NCBI GenBank assembly: GCA_947479055.1
Contig: CANJYE010000005.1
Location: forward strand, 1-64,000
Direction: 5' to 3'
DNA: 64,000 nt
Source of the DNA: Erythrobacteraceae bacterium
GTDB taxonomy: Bacteria; Pseudomonadota; Alphaproteobacteria; Sphingomonadales; Sphingomonadaceae
Shown: positions 55,639 through 64,000 of the stretch, in pieces
Position numbering within the stretch: the stretch's first letter is position 1
How the letters are laid out: every line of letters starts with the position of its first letter
The notes under the pieces: generated by a model
The model's database searches: none
Told to the model about the DNA's origin: nothing
Seen by the model: the letters and a program-made list of their open reading frames with translations, nothing else
Position numbers and translations under genes: made by a program

Positions 55639-56328
55639 ATGCTGACCGCCAAGCAGCACGAACTTATTCGTTTCATCCAGATCCGGCTTGAAGAAACCGG
55701 CATCTCCCCCTCGTTCGAGGAAATGAAGGAAGCGTTGGACCTCAAGTCGAAATCGGGCGTCCACCGCCTGATTTCCGCACTGGAGGAACGTGGCTTCATC
55801 CGCCGCCTGGCCAACCGCGCCCGCGCGCTGGAAGTGCTGAAACAGCCGGAAGATGTGACCACCGCCGCGCCGCGCCAGAAGCCCGCCAACGATCCGGTCG
55901 GCCGAACCATGGCCCCGCCGCCGCGCGTCGCCTCTCCAGCCAACGACGTGATCGAAATTCCGATGCATGGCCGGATCGCCGCCGGTGTCCCGATCGAAGC
56001 GCTGGAAGGCCAGGCCATGCTGCCGGTGCCCGCCGCACTGCTCGGTTCGGGCGAACATTACGCGCTGGAGGTGTCGGGCGATTCGATGATCGAAGCCGGC
56101 ATTCTCGATGGCGATTTCGCGCTGGTGAAGCGCACCAACACCGCCCGCGACGGGGAAATAGTCGTCGCCCTGATCCGCAACGAGGAAGCGACGCTCAAAT
56201 ATCTGCGGCGTGAAGGTGGCAAGATCCGGCTCGACCCGGCCAATGGCGCCTACGAACCGCAGATCTACGAGCCGGGCGAAGTTGAGGTTCAGGGCAAGCT
56301 GGCCGGGCTGCTGCGCCGCTACCACTGA
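55639..56328 (+). CDS. lexA: SOS repressor LexA
   Basis: Repressor that cuts itself when RecA filaments form. N-terminal winged helix ([20 protein letters not shown] to [17 protein letters not shown]), cleavage site A115-G116 (RIAAG), and the S149-K164 dyad (GDSMIEAG and LVKRTN). Length is 229 residues. The ATG at 55639 has AAGGAGG eight bases upstream, better than an upstream GTG at 55612. An SOS box precedes it. It converges with comEC. Confidence 0.96.
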   Translation: MLTAKQHELIRFIQIRLEETGISPSFEEMKEALDLKSKSGVHRLISALEERGFIRRLANRARALEVLKQPEDVTTAAPRQKPANDPVGRTMAPPPRVASPANDVIEIPMHGRIAAGVPIEALEGQAMLPVPAALLGSGEHYALEVSGDSMIEAGILDGDFALVKRTNTARDGEIVVALIRNEEATLKYLRREGGKIRLDPANGAYEPQIYEPGEVEVQGKLAGLLRRYH

Positions 56329-56355
56329 TCTCGAACAGGGGCGCGGTCTTGCTCG

Positions 56356-58554
56356 TCAGGGCGTGCCGCGCCACCAGCCATGGCGACCTTGCCCCTCGGC
56401 CACCGTGCGGATGCGCCGGTCGGCCAGAGTGATTGCCAACCCGCCACTGTCCTCCAGCATGCGCCGGTCGGCCTTGAGCCAACGCGGGTGGCAGCTGCGC
56501 GGTAGCCAGCGGTCGGCGATGACGATGTCGGCCCGTTCGCAGGCGGCGGCCAATGCGCGTTCCTCGGTGCGGTCGCGGCTGCGGGCAATCAGCAAGTGCC
56601 ACACATGCCCCTCTCGGGTAAGCGTGACGGCGCAGAAGTCGCTCGAACAGCGCGCGCCCGGCCATTGCGCAAATGCCAGCGGTTCGCCCCCCATGCCCGA
56701 CAGTTCCAGCATGTTGTCGCGAGTGAAACTGCTGCGGCTGTCCTTCAACATCAGCAACCGCTCCCCCTCCCCGCTGATCGCAACCTGGCTGCCATCGCCC
56801 GAGACCAGCAGATCAGGCGCAGGCGTAGCCGCTGTCAGCAGCGCCGCAAGTCCAACCGGAACGAAGCCAAGCAGCCTGACCCGCCCGCGCCACAGCGCCA
56901 GCCACAACCCACCGGCAATGAACAGCGCGAAGGTCCAGTTGTCCATCATCGGCAGCCGCTGGACCGCGCCCGGCTGCCCGGCCGTCCAGTGCGCCAGCGC
57001 CAGCAGCAGGTCGAGCGACTTGCCCACCATCCACCACGCTGGGCTGCCCATGCCGCCCAGATCGAGGAGAAGTGCGAGGCCGATCAGCGGCATAGACACG
57101 AACGTCACCAGCGGAATGGCAATGACATTGGCCAGCGCGCCATAAATCCCGGCCCGGTGAAAATGGAACATGCCGATCGGCATCAGCGCCAGTTCGATCA
57201 CCACGCCGGTCAGCAGCAGCATGAGGATGTGCCGGGCCAGCCAGTCGAACCAGCCCCGCTCGCTCGGCGCAAGAAAGGCCCGGGCATGGGCGCTGCCATG
57301 GAGCGCGACAATCGCCAGCACGGCAGCGAAGCTCATCTGGAAGCTCGGACCCACCACAGCTTCCGGCCATAGCAGCAGCACCAGGAAGGCCGCCGCCCCG
57401 ACCATCCGCAGCGATAATGGCTCGCGCCCCAGTTCCATCGCGATCAGAACCAGCAGCGCGCCGATGCAGCTTCTGACAGTCGGTACCTCGGCCCCCGTCA
57501 GCAGGGTATAGCCGACCCCCGCCGCCGCCCCAATCGACGAGGCGACCAGCGGCAGGCGCACCCGCAGGGCCAGCCACGGCCACAGTGCCAGCAGCCTGAT
57601 CGCCAGCACAAAGGCAGCGGCGATCACCGCGCTGACATGCAGACCGCTGATCGACAGCAAATGCGTAAGCCCGGCATCGCGCATCGCATCGTCATCGCCG
57701 GGTGCGATTGCCCCGCGATCACCGCTGGCGAAGGCGGCGGCGATCGCTCCGGCGGAACCACCCAGCTGCGCGCGGACATGGGCAGAGAGCCGTCGCTGGA
57801 CCGAGGCGAGCAGCGCCGTCTCCTGCGCAGGCACGAGTACCCGGACATCGCCCTGCACCGATCCGGTGGCCGCCAGCCCGTCGAACCAGGCTGTGCGGGC
57901 GAAGTCATAGGCCCCCGGCAGCATCGGCGGGGACGGCGGCATCAGCCGGGCCTGCAGGCGGATGACCGCCCCTTCGGCGATGCCTGAGCGATCCGCGGTG
58001 CGAGGCAGGTTGACCCTGACCTTGATCGGCCGACCGCTCCCCGGCTCGCGCGTGGCCAGCACCAGCCTGACCCGCTGTTCCGAGGGCTGCTCAATCCGCT
58101 CCAGCACCCGCGCGTCGAGCGCAGCCAGCAACGGGCGTTCAATCGCGGGCGATCCGACCATGTCCGAGCGGGCCCAGATGATCGCGGTACCCATCGCCAC
58201 CACCAGCGCCATGGCAACGATCGCCTGGCGCAGGCGGGTGCGTTCCTCGTGATCGCGCCAGCTTAGCAATGCCAGTGCCGCCATCGCCAGCCCCAGCGCA
58301 ATCACGCCCGCCCAGGCACGCCAGTCCGACAGGACAAACCACAGCCCTATCCCTGCGATGAATCCGACCACCAGCCAGGGGCCGCGCTCGAACCCGGCAT
58401 CGCCGAGGAATCGCTCCGCCCTGTCGGCCGCGCTGGACAAGTGCTTGCGCATTCGCCAAGGGCGCTGCAATGCAACATTTCCCGGCCCATCAACCGGCCG
58501 GTCAATGTCGGGATCGCCGTCTACGGGCACATGCGGAGCGGCGTTGCTGGCCAT
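56356..58554 (-). CDS. ComEC/Rec2-family DNA-uptake channel protein
   Basis: Inner-membrane channel of natural transformation in competent bacteria. The 732-residue protein has an N-terminal membrane pair and DUF4131 region (about 45-270), the competence domain with LLSISGLHVSAVIAA and LTGAEVPTVRSCIGA, many membrane helices, and a short C-terminal metallo-hydrolase-like remnant without a clear metal site. ATG at 58554 fits; it is divergent from gltX. Whether this organism is transformable is unknown. Confidence 0.9.
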   Translation of the reverse strand: MASNAAPHVPVDGDPDIDRPVDGPGNVALQRPWRMRKHLSSAADRAERFLGDAGFERGPWLVVGFIAGIGLWFVLSDWRAWAGVIALGLAMAALALLSWRDHEERTRLRQAIVAMALVVAMGTAIIWARSDMVGSPAIERPLLAALDARVLERIEQPSEQRVRLVLATREPGSGRPIKVRVNLPRTADRSGIAEGAVIRLQARLMPPSPPMLPGAYDFARTAWFDGLAATGSVQGDVRVLVPAQETALLASVQRRLSAHVRAQLGGSAGAIAAAFASGDRGAIAPGDDDAMRDAGLTHLLSISGLHVSAVIAAAFVLAIRLLALWPWLALRVRLPLVASSIGAAAGVGYTLLTGAEVPTVRSCIGALLVLIAMELGREPLSLRMVGAAAFLVLLLWPEAVVGPSFQMSFAAVLAIVALHGSAHARAFLAPSERGWFDWLARHILMLLLTGVVIELALMPIGMFHFHRAGIYGALANVIAIPLVTFVSMPLIGLALLLDLGGMGSPAWWMVGKSLDLLLALAHWTAGQPGAVQRLPMMDNWTFALFIAGGLWLALWRGRVRLLGFVPVGLAALLTAATPAPDLLVSGDGSQVAISGEGERLLMLKDSRSSFTRDNMLELSGMGGEPLAFAQWPGARCSSDFCAVTLTREGHVWHLLIARSRDRTEERALAAACERADIVIADRWLPRSCHPRWLKADRRMLEDSGGLAITLADRRIRTVAEGQGRHGWWRGTP

Positions 58555-58582
58555 CGGACGATAGGAACGGAAAGAACGGGTT

Positions 58583-60019
58583 ATGGCAAGCTTAGACGGC
58601 AAGCAGGTTGTGACCCGTTTCGCTCCCTCGCCGACCGGATTCCTCCATATTGGAGGTGCCCGGACCGCCCTGTTCAACTGGCTGTTCTCCCGCCACCATG
58701 GCGGCAAGGCACTGTTGCGGATCGAGGATACCGACCGCGCACGCTCTACCCAGGCAGCGATCGACGCCATCATCGATGGGCTCGGCTGGCTTGGCCTCGA
58801 CTATGACGAAGACCCGGTGTTCCAGTCGGAACGCGGATCGCGCCACGTCGAAGTGGCCGAACAATTGCTGGCCGCCGGCCAGGCCTATCGCTGCTATGCC
58901 ACCAGCGAGGAGCTGGAAGAAATGCGCGCGGCCCAGCGCGCTGCAAAGCAGCCGCTGCGCTACGATGGCCGCTGGCGCCATCGCGATCCGTCGGAAGCCC
59001 CTGCCGGCACGCCGTTCGTGGTGCGGATCAAGGCGCCGGACGAAGGCGAAACGGTGATCGAGGACGCGGTCCAAGGCCGCGTGACGGTGCAGAACGCCGA
59101 ACTCGACGATTATGTCATCCTGCGCAGCGACGGCACCCCGACCTATATGCTGGCGGTGGTGGTGGACGACCATGACATGTCCGTGACTCACGTCATCCGC
59201 GGCGACGACCACCTTAACAACGCCTTCCGCCAATTGCCGATCTTCCGCGCGATGAATGCGATCGAGGGCGGCTGGGAAGACCCGGTCTATGCCCATATTC
59301 CACTGATCCATGGTTCGGACGGAGCCAAGCTGTCGAAGCGGCACGGCGCGCTCGGGGTCGATGCCTATCGCGACGAGATGGGCATCCTGCCCGAGGCGCT
59401 GTGCAACTATCTGCTCCGGCTGGGCTGGGGCTTTGGCGATCGCGAAGTGATCACGCGGCATGAAGCAATCGAGCTGTTCGACATCGCCGGGGTCGGCAAG
59501 AGCCCGTCGCGCTTCGACCTCAAGAAGGTACAGAACCTCAACGGCCATTACATTCGCGAAGCCGACGATGCCCGCCTCGCCGCCCTGATTGCCCCCCGGA
59601 TCGGTCCGCAGGCAGATCCCGCGCTGCTAGAGCGGGCCATGCCGGTCCTCAAGACCCGGGCAGCAGACCTCAATGAACTTGCCGATGGCGCAGCGTTTCT
59701 GTTCAGCCGGCGTCCGCTCGAACTGACCGCAAAAGCAGCCGAATTGCTGACTGACGAGGCAAGAGCGCTGCTGGCACAGATTTCCGACCGGTTTGGTCGG
59801 GAAAAGGACTGGACAACCGAAGGGTTGGAGGCCAGTCTCAAGGCAATGGCAGGGGAGCTTGAGCTTGGCTTGGGCAAACTGGCGCAGCCGCTTCGTGCAG
59901 CGCTGACCGGGCAAACCACCTCGCCGGGAATTTTCGATGTTCTGGTTCTGCTCGGGAGAGGAGAGAGCCTTGCGCGGATTGACGCGCAGGCCGCCATTCC
60001 GGCGAACCGAAAAGCATGA
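58583..60019 (+). CDS. gltX: Glutamyl-tRNA synthetase
   Basis: Charges tRNA-Glu (and possibly tRNA-Gln). The class I motifs are HIGG at residues 22-25 and KLSKR at 249-253, with the anticodon-binding helical domain in the C-terminal third. Length is 478 residues. It is followed 15 bases later by gltA, an order widespread in alphaproteobacteria. Confidence 0.96.
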   Translation: MASLDGKQVVTRFAPSPTGFLHIGGARTALFNWLFSRHHGGKALLRIEDTDRARSTQAAIDAIIDGLGWLGLDYDEDPVFQSERGSRHVEVAEQLLAAGQAYRCYATSEELEEMRAAQRAAKQPLRYDGRWRHRDPSEAPAGTPFVVRIKAPDEGETVIEDAVQGRVTVQNAELDDYVILRSDGTPTYMLAVVVDDHDMSVTHVIRGDDHLNNAFRQLPIFRAMNAIEGGWEDPVYAHIPLIHGSDGAKLSKRHGALGVDAYRDEMGILPEALCNYLLRLGWGFGDREVITRHEAIELFDIAGVGKSPSRFDLKKVQNLNGHYIREADDARLAALIAPRIGPQADPALLERAMPVLKTRAADLNELADGAAFLFSRRPLELTAKAAELLTDEARALLAQISDRFGREKDWTTEGLEASLKAMAGELELGLGKLAQPLRAALTGQTTSPGIFDVLVLLGRGESLARIDAQAAIPANRKA

Positions 60020-60034
60020 CTAAGGAGACGAGAT

Positions 60035-61321
60035 TTGGCTGAAGATCCGGCGAAGCTGACTGCCCATGGCAAGGACTTTGATTTTCCCGTACTGAAGGGC
60101 TCCGTCGGGCCGGATGTCATCGACATCCGCAAGCTCTATGCCCAGACGGACATGTTCACGTTCGATCCGGGCTTCACCTCGACTGCCAGCTGCGAAAGCG
60201 CGCTGACCTATATTGACGGTGACGAGGGCGTCCTGCTGCATCGCGGCTATCCGATCGGCCAGCTGGCGGAAAGCTCGAACTTCATGGAAGTCAGCTATCT
60301 GCTGCTGAACGGCGAACTTCCCAGCGCCAAGGAACTGGCCGCCTTCTCCTCCACGATCAGCCGGCACACCATGCTGCACGAACAGCTGATGAGCTTCTAC
60401 AAGGGCTTCCGCCGCGATGCCCACCCGATGGCGATCATGTGCGGCGTGGTTGGTGCGCTTTCCGCGTTCTACCATGATTCGACCGACATCTCGGACCCGG
60501 TCCATCGCCGGATCAGCTCGCATCGGCTGATTGCCAAGATGCCGACGATCGCTGCTGCCGCCTACAAATATTCGGTCGGCCAGCCTTTCATGTATCCGGA
60601 CAACCGCCTGTCCTACACCGGTAATTTCCTGCGCATGACCTTTGGTGTTCCGGCCGAGGAATATGACCTGCACCCGGCGGTGGAAAAGGCGATGGACCGG
60701 ATTTTCATCCTCCATGCCGACCATGAACAGAACGCCTCGACCTCGACCGTGCGGCTGGCCGGTTCGTCCGGCGCCAACCCCTTCGCCTGCATTGCGGCCG
60801 GCATCGCCTGCCTTTGGGGGCCGGCGCATGGTGGCGCCAACGAGGCGGCGCTCAACATGCTGCGCGAAATCGGCACTCCCGACAAGATTCCCCATTATAT
60901 CGAGAGGGCCAAGGACAAGAACGATCCGTTCCGCCTGATGGGTTTCGGCCATCGTGTCTACAAGAACTACGATCCGCGCGCGACCGTGATGCAGAAAACC
61001 GTGCGCGAGGTGTTCGAAGCGCTGAACGTGTCCGACCCGGTGTTCGAAACCGCCCTCAGGCTCGAGGAACTGGCGCTGAACGACGATTACTTCATCGAGA
61101 AGAAGTTGTTCCCCAATGTAGACTTCTACTCGGGTGTGATCCTCTCGGCGATCGGATTCCCGACCACCATGTTCACCGTGCTGTTCGCTCTTGCCCGCAC
61201 TGTCGGCTGGGTAGCGCAGTGGAACGAGATGATTTCCGACCCCGGCCAGAAGATCGGTCGTCCGCGCCAGCTCTACACCGGGCCGACGCAGCGCGATTAC
61301 GTGCCGGTCGAAACCCGCTAA
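60035..61321 (+). CDS. gltA: Citrate synthase
   Basis: Condenses acetyl-CoA and oxaloacetate in the TCA cycle. Type II hexameric form of 428 residues with the active-site histidines in [13 protein letters not shown] and [13 protein letters not shown] and the aspartate in NVDFYSG. The start is TTG with AGGAG seven bases upstream. A small membrane-protein gene follows after 18 bases. Confidence 0.96.
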   Translation: MAEDPAKLTAHGKDFDFPVLKGSVGPDVIDIRKLYAQTDMFTFDPGFTSTASCESALTYIDGDEGVLLHRGYPIGQLAESSNFMEVSYLLLNGELPSAKELAAFSSTISRHTMLHEQLMSFYKGFRRDAHPMAIMCGVVGALSAFYHDSTDISDPVHRRISSHRLIAKMPTIAAAAYKYSVGQPFMYPDNRLSYTGNFLRMTFGVPAEEYDLHPAVEKAMDRIFILHADHEQNASTSTVRLAGSSGANPFACIAAGIACLWGPAHGGANEAALNMLREIGTPDKIPHYIERAKDKNDPFRLMGFGHRVYKNYDPRATVMQKTVREVFEALNVSDPVFETALRLEELALNDDYFIEKKLFPNVDFYSGVILSAIGFPTTMFTVLFALARTVGWVAQWNEMISDPGQKIGRPRQLYTGPTQRDYVPVETR

Positions 61322-61339
61322 CCACAAGGATCAAGCGCG

Positions 61340-61528
61340 ATGCCGAAGATACTGCTCCAGGTTTTCGGCGTTGCGCTCGTTCTCGCCGGCGGGTTGTGGA
61401 CCTTGCAGGGCCTCGGCCTGGTGATGTGGCCGAAAGAGAGCTTCATGCTCGATCAGCGAATCTGGGCGATCTACGGCATCGCCGCCATGGCTATCGGGGC
61501 ATTCCTGCTGAAACGCAGCAGGCGCTGA
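61340..61528 (+). CDS. Small two-helix membrane protein
   Basis: A 62-residue protein with hydrophobic segments at about 5-25 and 41-57 and a basic C-terminus (KRSRR), so probably a membrane hairpin. The middle segment (MWPKESFMLDQRIW) is amphipathic. It directly follows gltA and converges on the kinase-like gene with a four-base gap. The family is not recognised beyond small inner-membrane proteins. Confidence 0.72.
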   Translation: MPKILLQVFGVALVLAGGLWTLQGLGLVMWPKESFMLDQRIWAIYGIAAMAIGAFLLKRSRR

Positions 61529-61532
61529 ACCG

Positions 61533-62900
61533 CTACTCGGCCGCCGGCAGGTCGAGAATGAACCTTGCGCCCTGCCCCATGGCGCTTTCCACCGACAATT
61601 CTCCGCCCATTGCCCGGGCAAGACGGCGCGAAATATAAAGGCCGAGACCCGAACCGCCGTCGCCGCTGCGGCCAAGCCGCTCGAACTTCGTGAAGACTCT
61701 GGCCTGATCGTCGTCGGACAAGCCCTGTCCCTGGTCGGCAACGATGATCCGTGCCCGGTCGTCCAGCCTTTCAAGTCGAAGCCAGACCTGCGACCCCTCG
61801 GGCGTGTAGCGGATTGCGTTGCCAACCAGATTGAGCAGCACCTGCAACACCCGCCGGAACTCGCCGGTGGCGGGCAGGCTCTCGCTGGCCTGCGGGGCGA
61901 CAAGGACGATGCCGCGCTCTTTTGCGCGCATGCCGAGAATCCCGGCCGCGCGGCGGGCGACATCGGCGAGGTCGATCCGGTCGGGCGCAGTGATGAAATC
62001 GTCCGCTTCCACCACTTCCAGATCGGCCAGGTCCTCGATCAGCGAGAGCAGATGTTGCCCTGCAGAGGCGATATCGGCAGCGTAGGCGCTGTATTCCTCG
62101 GCCAGCGGCCCGGCCAGGCGTGTGCGGATGGTTTCGGCGTTGGCGATGATCCGGGCAATCGGCTGGCGCAGCACCGGGGCAATTTCACGTCCGATCGGGG
62201 TTGTACGCTTGCGCCGGTTGCGGCGCGGCTTTGGCGCGGGTGGCTCCTCCGCCACGAGATACAGCTCGAAACCGGCACTGCCCGGCTCGGGCGCGCCAAG
62301 CGGAACGAGGCTGGCCGTCCAGTTGCGAGCCGAGCCCGGCAATGTGACTCGCGCGCCGTCAAGCAGACGCCAGTGCAGCGGTTGCTCGTGACTGCTGCCC
62401 TTGACCTCGACAAAGTCGGTCCATGGGCGCCCTGACCCGCCACGCATCGCGCTGATCGCTTCGACCACATCCTCGCCCTCACCCGCGCATTCCACCGCGA
62501 GCAGGCCCTGCTGGGGATCTAGCCGGGCATTGATTTCAGCCAGCTGACGATCGATGGCAATCCGGCGTTCGGCATTTTCGACCAGGTCTTCAGGCGGGAT
62601 CGGCGCGAGGCGCCAACTGGCCACCGCGATATTGCAACCGCCCTCCTCGCCGCCACGCGGGGCGACTTCGATCCAGGCGGTGACGGTATCGTCGCCGTCA
62701 TGGGCACTGATCGGCTGGGCCAGGCGCAGGTTCGTGCGGTGCGCGCGGCGCACCAGCTCAAGCAGCGAGGGAATGGCGATCTTGCCCGGCAGTTCGCCGC
62801 CGCAGCGCAGCTGCAGCCCGGCAAGCGGCTCGTCGGCGCTGAGCAGCCGATCCTCGGCGTCGCTCGTCGCACGGGCCAGAATGGCGCCCTGCATGTTCAT
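61533..62900 (-). CDS. Histidine-kinase-like protein without phosphoacceptor histidine
   Basis: A 455-residue cytosolic protein with a PAS-like N-terminal region (about 20-220), a basic linker (PKPRRNRRKR), a helical pair in the HisKA position (235-300) and a complete HATPase domain: NLVGNAIRY (N box, 357-363), DQGQGL (G1, 389-394) and GGSGLGLYIS (G2). Where HisKA domains carry HELRTP, this protein reads PVLRQP (242-247), so the phosphate-accepting histidine is a proline. It may be a regulator or ATP-driven switch rather than a true kinase (inference). No response regulator is adjacent. It follows an unknown helical gene four bases upstream. Confidence 0.82.
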   Translation of the reverse strand: MNMQGAILARATSDAEDRLLSADEPLAGLQLRCGGELPGKIAIPSLLELVRRAHRTNLRLAQPISAHDGDDTVTAWIEVAPRGGEEGGCNIAVASWRLAPIPPEDLVENAERRIAIDRQLAEINARLDPQQGLLAVECAGEGEDVVEAISAMRGGSGRPWTDFVEVKGSSHEQPLHWRLLDGARVTLPGSARNWTASLVPLGAPEPGSAGFELYLVAEEPPAPKPRRNRRKRTTPIGREIAPVLRQPIARIIANAETIRTRLAGPLAEEYSAYAADIASAGQHLLSLIEDLADLEVVEADDFITAPDRIDLADVARRAAGILGMRAKERGIVLVAPQASESLPATGEFRRVLQVLLNLVGNAIRYTPEGSQVWLRLERLDDRARIIVADQGQGLSDDDQARVFTKFERLGRSGDGGSGLGLYISRRLARAMGGELSVESAMGQGARFILDLPAAE

Positions 62901-62904
62901 CCGG

Positions 62905-63879
62905 TCAGCCGTTCAACGCCGGAGCGGACATGGCGAGAATGGCCGCCGCCCGATCCGCGCGGAGCTGCTCGAAGCCTTCAGGCAGACAGATGTCCGGGTG
63001 GAACAGAGCGAATTGCTCTTCCACCGCGATCGACTTCAACCCCGCCGCACGCAGCGAAAGGGCGAGTCGACCCAACTGCCGCTCGTTGGTGGCCATGGCT
63101 GCCATCCCGCGCGACTGGCCTGAAGCCAGACCCAGCGCAGTGAGGAAGATCGCAACGCCGGCATGCGCCACCGACAGCGCGGCCACCGCGCCCCCGCCCA
63201 TGGTGGTCACGAGGCGTGAGGCGAGGCCGAGCCGGCTGCGGCTTTCGTCAAACGTCCCCCGCAGGCTGGCTTCGGCAGCTTCGGCGACGCCCTGCTCCTC
63301 TTCGACCGCACAGCTGCGCATGGTCAGCAAGGCGACATGGAACAGGTCGCCAGGCAGTTCGCACAGCGGCAATTCCATCCTGCGCACCTGCTGAATGAAG
63401 CGCGCCTGTGCTGCCAGCATGGCCATCGCGACAGCGGCGACCGCGCCATCTGGCGACGCGATCAACGCCTGGAGCAGCGGGGACAGTACTGTGTCGATCG
63501 CCGCCCGGCCCTGCAGACGCTCTGTCAGTTGCCACTCCAGCGCCAGCACATGGAGATGAGCCAGCAGCGCTGGGTGGTCGATCAGTTGCGCGGACAGAAC
63601 TTCGCGCCGATCGCCGAGGAACGTCTCGATATCCTCGCTACCGGCGGACTGTGCCTGAACCAGCAGCATCTGGTCGGCCAGATGGCCAACCATGCCGCGC
63701 ACGCGCGCAACCACTTCGTCGCCGAACAGCGAATGGTCGTCATTGGCCAGCAGGTGGCGCAGGATGGGCGCTGCGGAATCGATGATCGCATCCCCGCGCG
63801 TCAACTCATCGCGCAGGATGCCCTCCACTCCGAAGTCGCGATATTGGGTCATGCCGGATTGCGTCATGGAAACCGCCAT
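62905..63879 (-). CDS. Unknown helical protein linked to the kinase-like gene
   Basis: A 324-residue, Ala/Leu-rich, almost entirely helical protein with no signal peptide. The first 190 residues look like stacked helical repeats; a glycine-rich, more hydrophobic stretch (TTMGGGAVAALSVAHAGVAIFL, about 228-250) could touch or enter the membrane. It is four bases upstream of the histidine-kinase-like gene and almost certainly cotranscribed. I do not recognise a family; a role as partner of that protein is inference. Confidence 0.7.
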   Translation of the reverse strand: MAVSMTQSGMTQYRDFGVEGILRDELTRGDAIIDSAAPILRHLLANDDHSLFGDEVVARVRGMVGHLADQMLLVQAQSAGSEDIETFLGDRREVLSAQLIDHPALLAHLHVLALEWQLTERLQGRAAIDTVLSPLLQALIASPDGAVAAVAMAMLAAQARFIQQVRRMELPLCELPGDLFHVALLTMRSCAVEEEQGVAEAAEASLRGTFDESRSRLGLASRLVTTMGGGAVAALSVAHAGVAIFLTALGLASGQSRGMAAMATNERQLGRLALSLRAAGLKSIAVEEQFALFHPDICLPEGFEQLRADRAAAILAMSAPALNG

Positions 63880-63891
63880 AGCGCAGCTTGG

Positions 63892-64000
63892 TTAAGCTGG
63901 GGTTAGCCGATCCTGCCTTCGCGCGGCAAAGAGACTGACTGCCAGCAAAAGCAAGGCGATAAGTTGCAGTACGGCAGGCAGTTGCCCGGATGCCGCCGCA
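63892..64000 (-). CDS. C-terminal end of a membrane protein (5' part outside window)
   Basis: The last 35 codons of a frame ending in TAA at 63892-63894 enter from the right edge. They encode a hydrophobic helix (LPAVLQLIALLLLAVSLFAA) followed by a basic tail (RRQDRLTPA), the usual end of an inner-membrane protein. The stop lies 12 bases before the next gene on the same strand, which supports it being real. Function cannot be read from this fragment. Confidence 0.45.
   Translation of the reverse strand, partial: AAASGQLPAVLQLIALLLLAVSLFAARRQDRLTPA

Overview
The window looks like about 64 kb of a GC-rich alphaproteobacterial chromosome, most probably order Sphingomonadales (Erythrobacteraceae or a Novosphingobium-like lineage). 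The support is the fused ispD-ispF gene, the dusB-ntrB-ntrC-ntrY-ntrX-hfq-hflX operon, the ppiD-trpEGDC-moaC-moeA-lexA run facing comEC, the lipoyl-domain-bearing pyruvate dehydrogenase E1 beta, and a GTTC-N7-GTTC SOS operator in front of lexA. Genus is inference; no rRNA is present. Coding density is very high, ATGA or GTGA overlaps between genes are the rule, and no stretch above 300 bases lacks a gene.

Layout. 1-1953: edge of an integrated element, with a tyrosine recombinase beside the 3' end of tRNA-Ser(UGA) and a coupled unknown gene running out of the window; base composition here is less GC-rich. 2201-11067: cell-wall genes (lytic transglycosylase, SPOR lipoprotein, D,D-carboxypeptidase), then tmk-holB-metG-tatD-MBL hydrolase-small membrane protein, then mazG. 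11023-20336 (minus): hflX, a tandem-duplicated hfq, ntrX/ntrY, ntrC/ntrB and dusB. 20415-25589: ispDF, a CinA-like amidohydrolase, a RatA/Coq10 protein, lipA, carbonic anhydrase and a repeat-type exported protein. 25866-34273: gyrA, PQQ glucose dehydrogenase, a YhhN protein, trmFO, an EF-hand protein and a squalene/phytoene synthase-like protein.

34332-37692: a compact run of Tad-type surface proteins (TadG-like plus three TadE-like) with one decayed TadE tail. 37699-43978 (minus): pdhB/pdhA, an FtsB-like protein, two short-chain dehydrogenases, tRNA-Arg(CCU), a DUF1178 protein, a nitrilase-family hydrolase and glutaredoxin. 44030-44710: a small heat-shock gene with a sigma-32-like promoter, a predicted ROSE-type RNA thermometer and a terminator. 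44718-47684 (minus): pyrG, secG, tpiA. 47876-56328: ppiD, trpE-trpG-trpD-trpC, moaC-moeA and SOS-box-controlled lexA. 56356-64000: comEC, gltX, gltA, a small membrane protein, a histidine-kinase-like protein that lacks its phosphoacceptor histidine, an unknown helical protein and a truncated membrane protein.

Most of this is housekeeping. The points that stand out are the Hfq with two non-equivalent Sm domains in one chain, an hflX that appears to need a CTG start overlapping the hfq stop, the ROSE hairpin at the hsp20 ribosome-binding site, the pseudo-histidine-kinase with its uncharacterised neighbour, and the decayed TadE tail still coupled by ATGA to the next gene.
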